DNA from: Candidatus Villigracilis propinquus
GTDB taxonomy: Bacteria > Chloroflexota > Anaerolineae > Anaerolineales > Villigracilaceae
DNA: 64,000 nt
Direction: 5' to 3'
Assembly (NCBI GenBank): GCA_016714565.1
Contig: JADKDM010000034.1
Span: 27,375-91,374 of the forward strand
Position numbers and translations under genes: made by a program. Position 1 is the stretch's first letter. Each line of letters opens with the position of its first letter. This document shows positions 51,069 through 60,466 of the stretch, piece by piece. The notes beneath the pieces were generated by a model. That model made no database searches. It was not told where the DNA came from and saw nothing but the letters and a program-made list of their open reading frames with translations.

Positions 51069-52488
51069 ATGTACACATTTGACCTTCTGCAAAACAAGCC
51101 GACCTTGCCAAACAAAGTCGCTTTCGTTGACCCGAACACAAACCGTGAATTCACGTATGCCCAATTCAATGAACGGGCGAGTCGCTTTGCGGAGTTCATG
51201 CGCTCGGAGTGGAAGATTCAGGAAGGCGAAAGAGTCTCCATCCTCACCCCGAACGGGACGGAGTACTTCGAGGTGTTATATGCTTGCGCCAAGATCGGAG
51301 CGATCCTTGTCCCGTTGAATTGGCGCTGGCTGTCCCTGAACTTCAGAACATTCTCGATGACCCAAGCCACGCGTTGGACGGCGCCGAGCAGCCAAGGCAC
51401 TTGCGGGAAGTATGTTCACGCTCCCTACCCGGGTACGCGAAAAAAAATTACGAAGACGCGCTTGCTTTTGCCTCTGGAAAAACGATCGTCATGCCAGCCC
51501 GTCCATTGGATGAGTGCTGGTATTTGCTTTATACCGCAGGGACAACAGGAAAGCCCAAAGGCGTAATCCAAACGCATGGCATGGTCTTGTATAACCATCT
51601 CAACATCGCCCCCGCCATTGACCTGACCTCGCAAGACACAACGCTCAATCTCCTGCCTGTCTTTCATACGGGTGGGAATAACATGTACACCAATCCCACT
51701 TTCATTGCAGGTGGGACGGCTATCATCCCACGCGCATTCGATGTGGTGCAGACGATGAATCTGCTTTCGACCCGCGCCTTCTTTGGCGTACCGCCATGTA
51801 TCTGTTCATGAGCCAAAACGCGGACTTTGAAAAGACCGATTTCTCACCATGCGCTTCGTGCGGCGGCGCCCCATGCCGCTAGTCTGTTGGAGTTGTACGA
51901 GAAACGTGGGATCATGATCCAGCAGGGATTCGGCATGACGGAGACAGGACCAACTGTCTTCTTAGTAGATGAAGCGCACGCGGTCACGAAATCTGGTTCG
52001 GTGGGAAAACCTCAGCCGTGGGTGGACGTCCGCATTGTGGATCAATCTGGCGCGGATGTTCCGACAGGCGAAAATGGCGAGTTGCTCATCAGCCTGGGAT
52101 GGACGCCGAAATCACAACTTTTGAAGATGGCTGGCTGCATCAGGTGACGTTGCCCTGGACGATGAAGGCTATTACTACATCGTTGACCGCTGGAAGGATA
52201 TGTTCATCTCTGGCGGCGAGAATGTGTACCCCGCCGAAGTTGAGAACGTCTTGTTCTCGAACCCTGCAATTGCCGAAGCTGCGGTCATTGGCATGAAGGA
52301 TGAGAAATGGGGCGAAGGGCGCGCACAAAGCCGAATCAAACATTGACCGAGCAGGAAGTGATCGAATTCTGCAAGTCTCGTTTGGCGAAATATAAAGTAC
52401 CAAAGTCAGTTGTGTTCATCCTGCGCTTCCACGCAATGCCGCAGGCAAAGTGTTGAAGACCGAACTACGCAAACAATACGCTGGATAA
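51069..52488 (+). pseudogene. Acyl-CoA synthetase (AMP-binding), broken by at least six frameshifts
   Basis: Fragments in changing frames add up to one nearly full-length acyl-CoA ligase of about 470 residues: the N-terminus KVAFVDPNTNREFTYAQFNE, the ATP loop YTAGTTGKPKG, LLPVFHTGGNNMYTN, QQGFGMTETGPT, ISGGENVYPAEVE and the C-terminal AGKVLKTELRKQY with the catalytic Lys. Shifts are visible near 51325, 51795, 51850, 51868, 52135, 52320 and 52425. All landmark motifs survive, which argues for poor local sequence rather than old decay. It would activate a carboxylic acid to its CoA thioester. Two paralogues lie at 53386 and 62653. Confidence 0.8.
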
Positions 52489-52491
52489 TTT

Positions 52492-52890
52492 ATGACCTCA
52501 ACTCTTCCTACACTGGGTCAGGTGATCGTTGCAAAGCGCACCTTCACTCAGGAAAATTTCAATCTCTTCGCCGAGCTCAGCCACGACGATAACCCGATCC
52601 ATGTTGACCCTGAGTTTGCCGCGACGACTCGTTTTGGCAAAACCGTTTCCCATGGCATGATGTTGTACGGAATGTTATGCGGCGTGTTGAGCGCAAACTT
52701 CCCTACCGTGCGACAACTCGAACAGGAACTTGTTTTTCCGAAGCCAACCTACGCGGGTGATGAAATGACTATCCGCCTCGAAGTGACCGAACTCATCACG
52801 GACTCCAAACAGGCACGCCTGACCACAACCATCACCAGACCCGACGGCGAACACTCCTGTGAAGGTCACATGCTCATCCAGTGGAAATAG
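52492..52890 (+). CDS. MaoC-like (R)-enoyl-CoA hydratase
   Basis: A 132-residue hot-dog fold protein. DDNPIHVDPEFAATTRFGKTVSHGMMLYG contains the hydratase-2 catalytic Asp and His (core HDDNPIHVDPEFA, then VSHGMML). It hydrates trans-2-enoyl-CoA to the (R)-3-hydroxyacyl-CoA or the reverse. Length fits the single-domain PhaJ type. It begins four bases after the ligase stop and is seven bases from a second MaoC-like gene, so the two may form a heterodimer. Confidence 0.9.
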   Translation: MTSTLPTLGQVIVAKRTFTQENFNLFAELSHDDNPIHVDPEFAATTRFGKTVSHGMMLYGMLCGVLSANFPTVRQLEQELVFPKPTYAGDEMTIRLEVTELITDSKQARLTTTITRPDGEHSCEGHMLIQWK

Positions 52891-52897
52891 GAGACAC

Positions 52898-53279
52898 ATG
52901 ACAACTCACAAAGGTCTTTCCATGGGTCAAAGCGCAAGTTCAACCCGCACCTTCACCGCAGATGAAATCGCAAAATACAGCGCGCTCACTGGTGACACAA
53001 GTTTTGATGAAGGCTGATCCCGGCCCATGCTTGGCGGCATGGTTTCTGACTTGCTCGGCAGAAAGTCCCGGGGCGGGACAGTGGCTACAAACATATGCTT
53101 TTCCCGCTCCCGCGCATATCGGCGAAGCGATCACTGCCAGTGTGGAAATCTCCCGTCTGCGTCCCGAAAAAGATCTGGTCTATCTCAACGTCTCCTGCGT
53201 CAACCCGCAAGGGCAAGTCGTCTGCAAAGGCGAAACCCTCGTGTTCGTCGCGGACTTGGAATCAGCTAGAAACTTATAA
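52898..53279 (+). pseudogene. Second MaoC-like hot-dog protein, broken by frameshifts
   Basis: The start MTTHKGLSMGQSASS leads into TADEIAKYSALTGDTSF, which is MaoC-like. The frame is lost near 53015; GPMLGGMVSDLLG, then FPAPAHIGEAITASVEISRL to the end VVCKGETLVFVADL continue in other frames. A second shift lies near 53070-53090. Repaired length is about 127 residues. The usual hydratase Asp/His pair is not clearly present (TGDTSFDEG stands where the DxNPxH motif should be), so this may be the non-catalytic partner of a heterodimeric hydratase with the gene upstream. Confidence 0.65.
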
Positions 53280-53285
53280 GAGCAT

Positions 53286-53366
53286 GTCATCCTGAGCGAC
53301 AGCGAAGGATCACTACCGACATCGTAAGAGACCCTTCGGTCGCGAAGAACGCTTCCTCAGGGTGAC
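53286..53366. repeat. Interspersed GTCAyCCTGAGCG palindromic repeat, copy 2
   Basis: The left side starts GTCATCCTGAGCGACAGCGA at 53286 and the right side ends with CTTCCTCAGGGTGAC at 53366, reverse complement of the left start with changes. It is related to the copy at 17095-17162 and fills the spacer before the intact acyl-CoA ligase. A start codon placed inside it (53362) would be artificial. Confidence 0.75.
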
Positions 53367-53385
53367 AATACTCCAAGGAGTTCAA

Positions 53386-54909
53386 ATGTATATCGGTGAT
53401 TATCTTGCACGGCGCGAACTTTATTCTCCCGACAAACTTGCATTCATCGATGCGGGCAAATCTCCCGAATGGCGGCTCACTTTCCGTGATGCGAATCGCC
53501 GCGCCAATAAACTCGCCAACTGGTTGAAATCGCAGGGCGTTGAAAAGGGTGACCGTGTTGCCATCCTCGGGCGCGATGGATACGAACATCTCGACCTCTT
53601 CTTTGCCTGTTCCAAAATCGGTGCAATTCACACCGCGCTCAACTGGCGCTCGCATTGGCGGGAACTGCTTGAAATTTTTCAATATACCAATCCCAAAATT
53701 TTAGTTTTTTCGGATGACTTCAAAGAAGCCGTTGCTAATCTAATTACCAATTACCAATTACCAATTCTTCACCTTGATGGCGACGGACTTCCCACATCCC
53801 TGCCCTTTGAATCGACTCTCCAATCCGCCTCTGACTCCGCTGTTACCTGTCCCAGTCTCGAAGCAGAGGATACCGCCGCCTTGATATTCACTGGCGGCAC
53901 CACAGGTCTACCCAAAGCCGCGGAAGTGTCTCACCGCATGATCGCGTGGAACACACTCAACACCGTCATCCACGATGTGACGCATAACGATGTCTATCTC
54001 AACGTCTTCCCCATGTTCCACACGGGCGGACTTTTCGTCTACACCCTGCCGCAAGTCATCTTCGGCGGGACGATGATCCTCATCCGTGCATTCGATCCTG
54101 CTCAAGTTTTGAATCTGCTTGAACGCGAGAAGGTCACCATCTTTGCCGCGGTGCCGACCATGTATCAAATGCTGACCACTGCGCCAAACTGGGACTCTGT
54201 GAATCTGTCCGCGCTGCGTTTCTGCACCTCGGGCGGCGCGCCGTTGCCTGTTCCGCTGGTGGAGAAATATACAGCCGAGAAAAATATCCGCTTCAAGCAA
54301 GGCTTCGGCATGACCGAGTTTGGACCTGGAATTTTTGCACTCGCACCCGAAGACGCCATCCGCAAGGCTGGCTCCATTGGCCGACCAAACTTCTTCGTCG
54401 ACGCCCAAATCGTCGGGGAACAGAATCAGTTCCTCGGTCCGAATGAGGCGGGTGAATTAGTTCTCAAAGGCCCATCGTACAGTTCAGGCTATTTCAACAA
54501 TCCAGAAGCCACAAAAGCCGCAGTCGATGAGCGCGGATATTTTCACACGGGCGATGTCGCTCAATATGATGACGAAGGTTATTTTTACATCGTCGACCGC
54601 AAGAAGGATATGTTCATTAGCGGCGGTGAGAATGTGTATCCCGCCGAGATTGAAAAGGCGTTGTATCAGCACCCAGCCGTCCACATGTGTGCTGTGATCG
54701 GCTTGCCCGATGCGAAGTGGGGCGAAGTCGGCAAGGCTTGTGTTGTGTTGAAACCAAATCAAAGCGCGACGGAGGAAGAATTATTGAAATTTATGATAGA
54801 GCGATTGGCAAAATATAAAGTCCCCAAGTCAGTGAGTTTCATGGAAGCCCTGCCCATATCCGCCGCAGGGAAAATACTCAAGCGCGAGTTGCGCGAAAAA
54901 TATATGTAG
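53386..54909 (+). CDS. Acyl-CoA synthetase (AMP-binding)
   Basis: A 507-residue ANL-superfamily ligase. The ATP loop FTGGTTGLPKAAEV, FPMFHTGGLFVYT, GFGMTEFGPG (A5), YFHTGDVAQYDDEGYFYIVDR (hinge; core HTGDVAQYDDEG), ISGGENVYPAEIE and the catalytic Lys in SAAGKILKRELR are all present. It would convert a fatty or other carboxylic acid with ATP to acyl-CoA. ATG at 53386 has AAGGAG six bases upstream. Three copies of the heptamer aattacc are inserted in frame at about residue 119 (53742-53762). This is the only one of the three ligases here with an unbroken frame. Confidence 0.92.
   Translation: MYIGDYLARRELYSPDKLAFIDAGKSPEWRLTFRDANRRANKLANWLKSQGVEKGDRVAILGRDGYEHLDLFFACSKIGAIHTALNWRSHWRELLEIFQYTNPKILVFSDDFKEAVANLITNYQLPILHLDGDGLPTSLPFESTLQSASDSAVTCPSLEAEDTAALIFTGGTTGLPKAAEVSHRMIAWNTLNTVIHDVTHNDVYLNVFPMFHTGGLFVYTLPQVIFGGTMILIRAFDPAQVLNLLEREKVTIFAAVPTMYQMLTTAPNWDSVNLSALRFCTSGGAPLPVPLVEKYTAEKNIRFKQGFGMTEFGPGIFALAPEDAIRKAGSIGRPNFFVDAQIVGEQNQFLGPNEAGELVLKGPSYSSGYFNNPEATKAAVDERGYFHTGDVAQYDDEGYFYIVDRKKDMFISGGENVYPAEIEKALYQHPAVHMCAVIGLPDAKWGEVGKACVVLKPNQSATEEELLKFMIERLAKYKVPKSVSFMEALPISAAGKILKRELREKYM
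53742..53762. repeat. Three perfect heptamers in frame inside an acyl-CoA ligase gene
   Basis: aattacc occurs three times without error at 53742-53762, followed by the partial unit aattctt. Twenty-one bases equal seven codons, so the frame is kept (encodes about ITNYQLP). It lies in the loop after KILVFSDDFKEAVANL, a tolerant position in ANL enzymes. Confidence 0.85.
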
Positions 54910-55076
54910 ATAACGCCGCTCTCCAAGTTTTTTGGATGTTTTGCAAAAATCAGTATAATTTTCATTATCAACTTATACAGATTAAATCGAATCACATTGA
55001 GAGGTTTTGTATTTTGTAACTGCCCTGATACCCCCATCCATATACTCAATCAAAGTTGACCGCAGGAGGTTCCCGC

Positions 55077-56654
55077 ATGGACATTCTCGGAAAGACCACT
55101 CCTGAATTTCAGGATGTGCTGACACCCGAAGCGATTGCATTTGTCGAACAACTCGAGCGCGAGTTCGGTTCGCGTCGCCATGAGCTGCTGCAAAAACGGG
55201 TTGAACGCCAAAAAGCGTTCGACAATGGCGCCATGCCGGTTTTTCTCGAAGAGACTGCGTCCATCCGCGCCGGAGATTGGCAGGTCGGCTCCATTCCAAA
55301 TGACCTGCAAGACCGCCGCGTCGAGATCACCGGCCCGCCCGAACGGAAGATGGCGATCAACGCGCTCAACTCGGGCGCAAAAATTTTCATGGCAGACTTT
55401 GAAGACTCCAATGCGCCATCCTGGGAAAACCTCATCCAGGGCCATCTTAACCTGCGCGACGCCATCGAACGAAAAATCTCCCTGACCACCCCCGAAAAAA
55501 AATATCAACTGAATGAAAATCCCGCGACGTTATTTGTGCGCCCGCGCGGCTGGCATTTGGATGAAAAGCACGCGCTGCTGGATGGAAAACCCATCTCCGC
55601 CTCTCTCTTCGACTTTGGCTTGTTCCTGTTTCTAAATGCGGATCGTCTCCTCAAGCGGGGGACGGGGCCATACTTCTACCTGCCCAAATTGGAAAATCAC
55701 CTCGAAGCGCGCCTGTGGAATGACGTCTTCAATTTCGCGCAGGACAAGCTCGGCATTCCGCGTGGAACCATCAAGGTGACCGTGCTCATCGAAACCATTC
55801 TCGCCTCCTTCGAGATGGACGAGATCCTCTACGAACTGCGCGAGCATATCGTGGCGTTGAACGCCGGTCGCTGGGATTACATCTTCAATACCATCAAAAA
55901 ATTCAGCAAACAACCGGGCTTCCTCCTGCCCGACCGCGCCCAGATCACCATGACCGTCCCGTTCATGCGGGCGTACACCGAGCTGCTGGTGAAGACCTGC
56001 CATAAACGCGGCGCGCACGCCATCGGCGGCATGGCGGCATTCATCCCCAACCGCAAAGACAAGGAAGTGAACGACATCGCGCTTGGCAAAGTCCGCGAGG
56101 ACAAATTACGCGAATCCAAAGACGGCTTCGACGGCACGTGGGTCGCCCACCCGGATCTTGTGCCCGTTGCCAAAGAAGTCTTCGACAATGTGCTGAAAGA
56201 CAGGCCGCATCAAAAAGAAAAGATGCGTTCTGAAGTGAATACCACCGCCGCGGATCTGGTCAACTTCAACATCCCGAACGGACAGATCACCGAAGCCGGA
56301 GTGCGGCTGAATATCAATGTCGCTTTGCAGTACATGGATGCATGGCTGAGAGGTTCCGGCGCGGTGGCCATCCACAACCTGATGGAAGATGCCGCCACCG
56401 CCGAGATCTGCCGCGCCCAACTCTGGCAGTGGACCCATCATCCCACCGCTTCCCTTTCCGATGGACGAAAAATTTCAGAAGATTTGTATCGCCGGTTTCT
56501 GGCGGAGGAAATTGAAAAGATAAAAACCTTCTATGGGTCGCAAACATACGCTGCCAGCAGGATGGATGAAGCGATTGCGTTGTTCGATGGATTGGTTACA
56601 TCGAACACATTCGCGGAATTTCTGACTCTGTCGGCGTATGATATTTTGGATTGA
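55077..56654 (+). CDS. aceB: Malate synthase A
   Basis: A 525-residue protein. FMADFEDSNAPSW and the active-site RPRGWHLDEKH, then VTVLIETILASFEMDEILYELREH (core LIETILASFEMDEILY, with Mg-binding Glu/Asp), and the C-terminal GSGAVAIHNLMEDAATAEICR, which includes the catalytic Asp, are all characteristic. It condenses glyoxylate with acetyl-CoA to malate. ATG at 55077 has AGGAGG seven bases upstream. The isocitrate lyase gene follows after 18 bases, so the glyoxylate shunt is one operon. Confidence 0.96.
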   Translation: MDILGKTTPEFQDVLTPEAIAFVEQLEREFGSRRHELLQKRVERQKAFDNGAMPVFLEETASIRAGDWQVGSIPNDLQDRRVEITGPPERKMAINALNSGAKIFMADFEDSNAPSWENLIQGHLNLRDAIERKISLTTPEKKYQLNENPATLFVRPRGWHLDEKHALLDGKPISASLFDFGLFLFLNADRLLKRGTGPYFYLPKLENHLEARLWNDVFNFAQDKLGIPRGTIKVTVLIETILASFEMDEILYELREHIVALNAGRWDYIFNTIKKFSKQPGFLLPDRAQITMTVPFMRAYTELLVKTCHKRGAHAIGGMAAFIPNRKDKEVNDIALGKVREDKLRESKDGFDGTWVAHPDLVPVAKEVFDNVLKDRPHQKEKMRSEVNTTAADLVNFNIPNGQITEAGVRLNINVALQYMDAWLRGSGAVAIHNLMEDAATAEICRAQLWQWTHHPTASLSDGRKISEDLYRRFLAEEIEKIKTFYGSQTYAASRMDEAIALFDGLVTSNTFAEFLTLSAYDILD

Positions 56655-56672
56655 ATTCGGAGGAGATAAACC

Positions 56673-57968
56673 ATGTATCAGAAGTATCAACCCAAGTCTG
56701 TGGAAGAACTGAAAAAGGAATGGGCGGGGGATGCCCGCTGGAAGGGCGTGTATAGGCCGTATAACGCCGAAGAAGTGGACAGCCTGCGCGGCACCTTCCA
56801 GCATGACCATACCATTGCGCGTATGGGAGCAGAGCGACTGTGGAATTTGCTCAACGATGAAAAGTACATCCGTGCCTTGGGAGCGCTGACGGGTAATCAG
56901 GCTGTGGAAATGGTTCAAGCGGGACTGAAAGCCATTTATCTCAGTGGCTGGCAGGTGGCAGGTGACGCCAATGATGCGCTCACCATGTACCCCGACCAAA
57001 GCCTATACCCGGTCACCAGTGTGCCGACCGTGTTGAAGAAGATCAATAACGCGCTCATCCGTGCTGACCAGATCCAGCACATGGATGGACGCGATGGGGA
57101 GGTGCAATACTTCGCGCCCATCGTGGCGGATGCGGAGGCGGGCTTCGGTGGTCCGCTCAACACATTCGAGCTGGTCAAATCCATGATCGAAGCAGGAGCG
57201 GCGGGCATCCACCTCGAAGATCAGTTATCTTCCTTGAAGAAGTGTGGACACATGGGCGGAAAAGTCCTCGTGCCCGTGCATGACTTCATTCAGAAACTTG
57301 TCTCTGCCCGCCTCGCCGCGGACGTGATGGGGGTTCCCACCCTTTTCATTGGCCGCACTGACGCTTTGTCCGCCACCCTCATCCGTGGTGACATTGACCG
57401 CGTGGACCATGAACATCTCACCGGTGAACGCACTGCCGACGGTTTCTACGTGGTGAAGAACGGGCTCGAATACGCCGTCGCCCGCGCGTTGGAATTCGCC
57501 CCGTATGTCGACTTGATCTGGTGCGAAACCTCCACCCCCGATATCGAAGAAGCGCGCGAATTTGCGAAAGCTATCCACGCCAAATACCCCGGAAAGATGC
57601 TCGCCTATAACTGCTCACCCTCCTTTAACTGGAAGCGCAAACTGAACGACACGCAGATCGCGGAATTCCAGGAGCAGCTTGGCGATGCCGGTTACAAATT
57701 CCAGTTCATCACCTTGGCGGGCTTCCACTCGCTTAATGCCAGCATGTACGAACTGGCGCATGGTTATGCCCGCACGGGGATGAGCGCCTTCGTCAAACTC
57801 CAGGAGCATGAGTTCGAGATGGAGAAGAACATTGGCTTCCGTGCGGTCAAGCACCAGTCCTTTGTGGGTGCCGGTTACTTCGATGCCGTGCAGACCACCG
57901 TCACCGGTGGGGAAGTTTCCACTGCTGCGATGAAAGGTTCTACCGAAGAAGAACAGTTCAAGCATTAG
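56673..57968 (+). CDS. aceA: Isocitrate lyase
   Basis: A 431-residue PEP-mutase-fold enzyme. The active-site signature KKCGHMGGKVLVP holds the catalytic Cys, with IVADAEAGFGG (Mg-binding Asp), HLEDQLSSL and YNCSPSFNWKRKL nearby. It splits isocitrate to glyoxylate and succinate, bypassing the decarboxylating steps of the TCA cycle. A GGAGGA precedes the start at normal distance. It works with malate synthase just upstream. Length equals E. coli AceA (434). Confidence 0.96.
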   Translation: MYQKYQPKSVEELKKEWAGDARWKGVYRPYNAEEVDSLRGTFQHDHTIARMGAERLWNLLNDEKYIRALGALTGNQAVEMVQAGLKAIYLSGWQVAGDANDALTMYPDQSLYPVTSVPTVLKKINNALIRADQIQHMDGRDGEVQYFAPIVADAEAGFGGPLNTFELVKSMIEAGAAGIHLEDQLSSLKKCGHMGGKVLVPVHDFIQKLVSARLAADVMGVPTLFIGRTDALSATLIRGDIDRVDHEHLTGERTADGFYVVKNGLEYAVARALEFAPYVDLIWCETSTPDIEEAREFAKAIHAKYPGKMLAYNCSPSFNWKRKLNDTQIAEFQEQLGDAGYKFQFITLAGFHSLNASMYELAHGYARTGMSAFVKLQEHEFEMEKNIGFRAVKHQSFVGAGYFDAVQTTVTGGEVSTAAMKGSTEEEQFKH

Positions 57969-58023
57969 TTCTTGAAATAAGACTTGAGCTTGATCATCAA
58001 AAACTTTTTATTAGGAGATAAAC

Positions 58024-59085
58024 ATGTCAACAGTTCCAACTTTATCCGGTATCACATCCAAGGTTGTTGATACCCCCCGCTTGAAACAGCACGTCCTTTT
58101 TAGTGGCCCCGAGAACGGCACGCCAGTTTTATTCATCCACGGCAATGCATCTTCCGCTTCATATTGGGAAGAGATCATGCTCAAGCTGCCCGCTGGCTTC
58201 CGCGGCATTGCGCCTGACCTGCGCGGATATGGCGACACAGAAGACAAGTTGATCGATGCCACTCGCGGCATGGGTGATTGGATCGATGACCTCGCCGCAT
58301 TGCTCGATGCGCTCAAGGTCGAAAAGACTCACGTTGTCGGTCACTCCATGGGCGGGACAATTGTGTTCGGACTCGTCGGCTCTTTGAATGGACGCGTGTT
58401 GAGCGGAACCGTCGTCAACCCCGGCTCGATCTACGGCTTCGGCGGCTCAAAAGGTCTCGACGGCACACCCTGCTACGATGACTTTGCAGGTTCAGGCGGC
58501 GGCGTTGTCAACCCCGATTTCCCCAAGTTGATGGCCGCTGGCGATCGCAGCACGGACAATCCGCAGGCTTCACCGCGCGTGGTCATGAACGGTTTCTATT
58601 GGAAGCCGCCTTTCGTCCCTGCCCGTGAAGAAGATCTGCTCACCTCGTTGATGACCGAAAAAGTTGGCGAGCAGAAATACCCAGGCGACTTTGTTCCCTC
58701 AGGCAATTGGCCCAATGTTGCGCCCGGAAAATTTGGCCCGATCAATGCGCTTTCTCCCAAGTACGTTGGTGACAGCGTGAAGAATTTCGTTGGCGCAGCC
58801 AGCAAACCAGCCATCCTTTGGGTACGAGGCGATTCAGACATGATCGTTTCAGATAATTCCTTCTTCGATTTCGGCACCCTTGGCAAGTTGGGCTACGTCC
58901 CCGGCTGGCCCGGTGAGGAGATCTATCCTCCCCAGCCAATGGTGGGACAGACCCGCAGCCTGCTCGAAAAGTATGCAGCGCAGGGCGGCTCGTTCGAAGA
59001 AGTTGTCATCGCAGATACAGGCCACACTCCCTACGTTGAAAAACCAGAAGAGTTCATGGCAGCGTTTGGAAAAGTATTGAAATAA
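58024..59085 (+). CDS. Alpha/beta hydrolase
   Basis: A 353-residue hydrolase. The oxyanion segment LFIHGNASSASYWEE, nucleophile elbow VGHSMGGTIVFG (Ser about 116), an acid in WVRGDSDMIV and the His in DTGHTPYVEKPEEF form a complete triad. A cap domain of about 130 residues lies between the nucleophile and the acid. Substrate is unknown; position between the glyoxylate operon and a thiolase suggests an ester or thioester in acyl-CoA metabolism. Fourteen or so bases before the ATG, GGAGAT gives a ribosome-binding site. Confidence 0.88.
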   Translation: MSTVPTLSGITSKVVDTPRLKQHVLFSGPENGTPVLFIHGNASSASYWEEIMLKLPAGFRGIAPDLRGYGDTEDKLIDATRGMGDWIDDLAALLDALKVEKTHVVGHSMGGTIVFGLVGSLNGRVLSGTVVNPGSIYGFGGSKGLDGTPCYDDFAGSGGGVVNPDFPKLMAAGDRSTDNPQASPRVVMNGFYWKPPFVPAREEDLLTSLMTEKVGEQKYPGDFVPSGNWPNVAPGKFGPINALSPKYVGDSVKNFVGAASKPAILWVRGDSDMIVSDNSFFDFGTLGKLGYVPGWPGEEIYPPQPMVGQTRSLLEKYAAQGGSFEEVVIADTGHTPYVEKPEEFMAAFGKVLK

Positions 59086-59097
59086 GTGAGAAGTGTG

Positions 59098-59175
59098 GTG
59101 GGTAGTAGTAAAGTGAACAGTAATCAGTGAATGGCATTACAACCACTGATTACTGTCCACCATATCACTGCCCAC
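59098..59175. repeat. Heptanucleotide hairpin array
   Basis: The 32-base arms 59098-59129 and 59144-59175 are imperfect reverse complements. They are made of sevens such as agtgaac, agtaatc, agtgaat on the left and tgattac, tgtccac on the right. It fills the spacer before the thiolase gene; the word tgattac/tgttcac also occurs in the array at 49571-49689. Confidence 0.85.
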
Positions 59176-59195
59176 TGCATTTCAAAGGAGGCTTT

Positions 59196-60464
59196 ATGCC
59201 TAAATCAAAACCCCTGTCGCGCGGAGTTGCAATTGTCGGCGCAGGTATGTCCAAGTTCGGGGCGTTTGCAGAAAAGAACAGCCGCGATCTTTTTGTCGAA
59301 GCATTCAAGGAAATGACCAAGTCCGTTGATAAGGGACTCGATCCATCAGTCATTGAATCGCTTTATGTCGGGAATTTCTCCAGTGACCAGTTCGAACATC
59401 AGGCGCACACTGCTCCGCTTCTTGCGGACGCTGTTGGTCTGACGCCCATCCCCGCAACACGCGTGGAAGGCGCTTGTGCCTCAGGCGGACTTGCAATTCG
59501 TCAGGGCGTGATGGCAATTGCCTCAGGCCTGTACGATGTCGTGCTCGTCGGCGGCGCGGAAAAGATGACTGCGCTCACCACCGCAGGCGTCACCGACGCA
59601 CTCGCCACCGCTGCGGATGTCCCGTTTGAAATTCCCGCTGGCTTCACTTTCCCAGGTTTTTATGCGGCCATGGCGTCCGCGTACATGCACCGCTACGGAA
59701 TGAAGCCCGAACATCTCATGAACGTCGCGATCAAGAATCACGACAATGCTTCCCTGAATCCGTATGCCCAATTTGGCGTCACCATTCAAAAGTGGATGGA
59801 AGGACGCGTCGCGGCTGCTATTAAGAAAGGTAAGCCCGCCCCAACATGGTCAACGATTTGGGATTTCCTCCACGACGAATCAGGCAACCCGACAGTTGCG
59901 TGGCCGCTTCGCCTGTTTGACTGCTCCCCCGTAACAGACGGCGCCGCCGCAGTGTTGCTCGTCGCCGAAGAACGCATGCACGAATTCACAGACCATCCCA
60001 TTCACGTTATCGGTTCGGGACAGGCTTCTGGTTCCGCTTTGCACGATCGCCCCGAATTGACCGCCATCCCCGCCGCGAAAACTGCCGCGACAAAAGCGTA
60101 CGAAATGGCAGGCGTAACCGCCAAAGACATCCGCATTGCCGAAGTGCATGATTGCTTCACCATCGCGGAAGTGATTGCCAGCGAAGACCTCGGGTTCTTT
60201 GCCCCAGGCGAAGGCTTCAAAGCCGCCGAAGACGGCGTGACCGCCCGCAACGGCGCGAAGCCCATCAACACCTCAGGCGGATTGAAAGCAAAAGGACATC
60301 CCGTCGGCGCTTCAGGCGTGGCACAGGCTGTCGAAGTATTCAAGCAGATGCGAGGTCAGGCAGGCGAGCGACAAGTGGCAGGCGATGTCAACCTGGCGTT
60401 GACTCACAACGTCGGCGCGACAGGTTCCACCTGTGCCGTCCACGTCTATGAGCGGAGAAATTAA
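59196..60464 (+). CDS. Thiolase family protein (SCP-x-like acetyl-CoA acyltransferase)
   Basis: A protein of about 422 residues. The nucleophile Cys is in VEGACASGGLAIRQG, HDCFTIAEVIASEDLG and NTSGGLKAKGHPVGASG carry active-site His, and the end HNVGATGSTCAVHVYER replaces the classical CxGGG motif as in SCP-x type thiolases. It cleaves or forms beta-ketoacyl-CoA. ATG at 59196 has AAAGGAGG eight bases upstream; upstream frame to 59127 runs through the repeat and is unlikely to be coding. The next gene is a Zn-ribbon OB-fold protein, a known partner of this thiolase type. Confidence 0.9.
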   Translation: MPKSKPLSRGVAIVGAGMSKFGAFAEKNSRDLFVEAFKEMTKSVDKGLDPSVIESLYVGNFSSDQFEHQAHTAPLLADAVGLTPIPATRVEGACASGGLAIRQGVMAIASGLYDVVLVGGAEKMTALTTAGVTDALATAADVPFEIPAGFTFPGFYAAMASAYMHRYGMKPEHLMNVAIKNHDNASLNPYAQFGVTIQKWMEGRVAAAIKKGKPAPTWSTIWDFLHDESGNPTVAWPLRLFDCSPVTDGAAAVLLVAEERMHEFTDHPIHVIGSGQASGSALHDRPELTAIPAAKTAATKAYEMAGVTAKDIRIAEVHDCFTIAEVIASEDLGFFAPGEGFKAAEDGVTARNGAKPINTSGGLKAKGHPVGASGVAQAVEVFKQMRGQAGERQVAGDVNLALTHNVGATGSTCAVHVYERRN

Positions 60465-60466
60465 TC

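Noticed and set aside
54910..55076. Gene or regulatory element in the spacer before malate synthase
   Set aside because: Only AT-rich sequence and the AGGAGG of aceB were found; no hairpin or promoter pair stands out.
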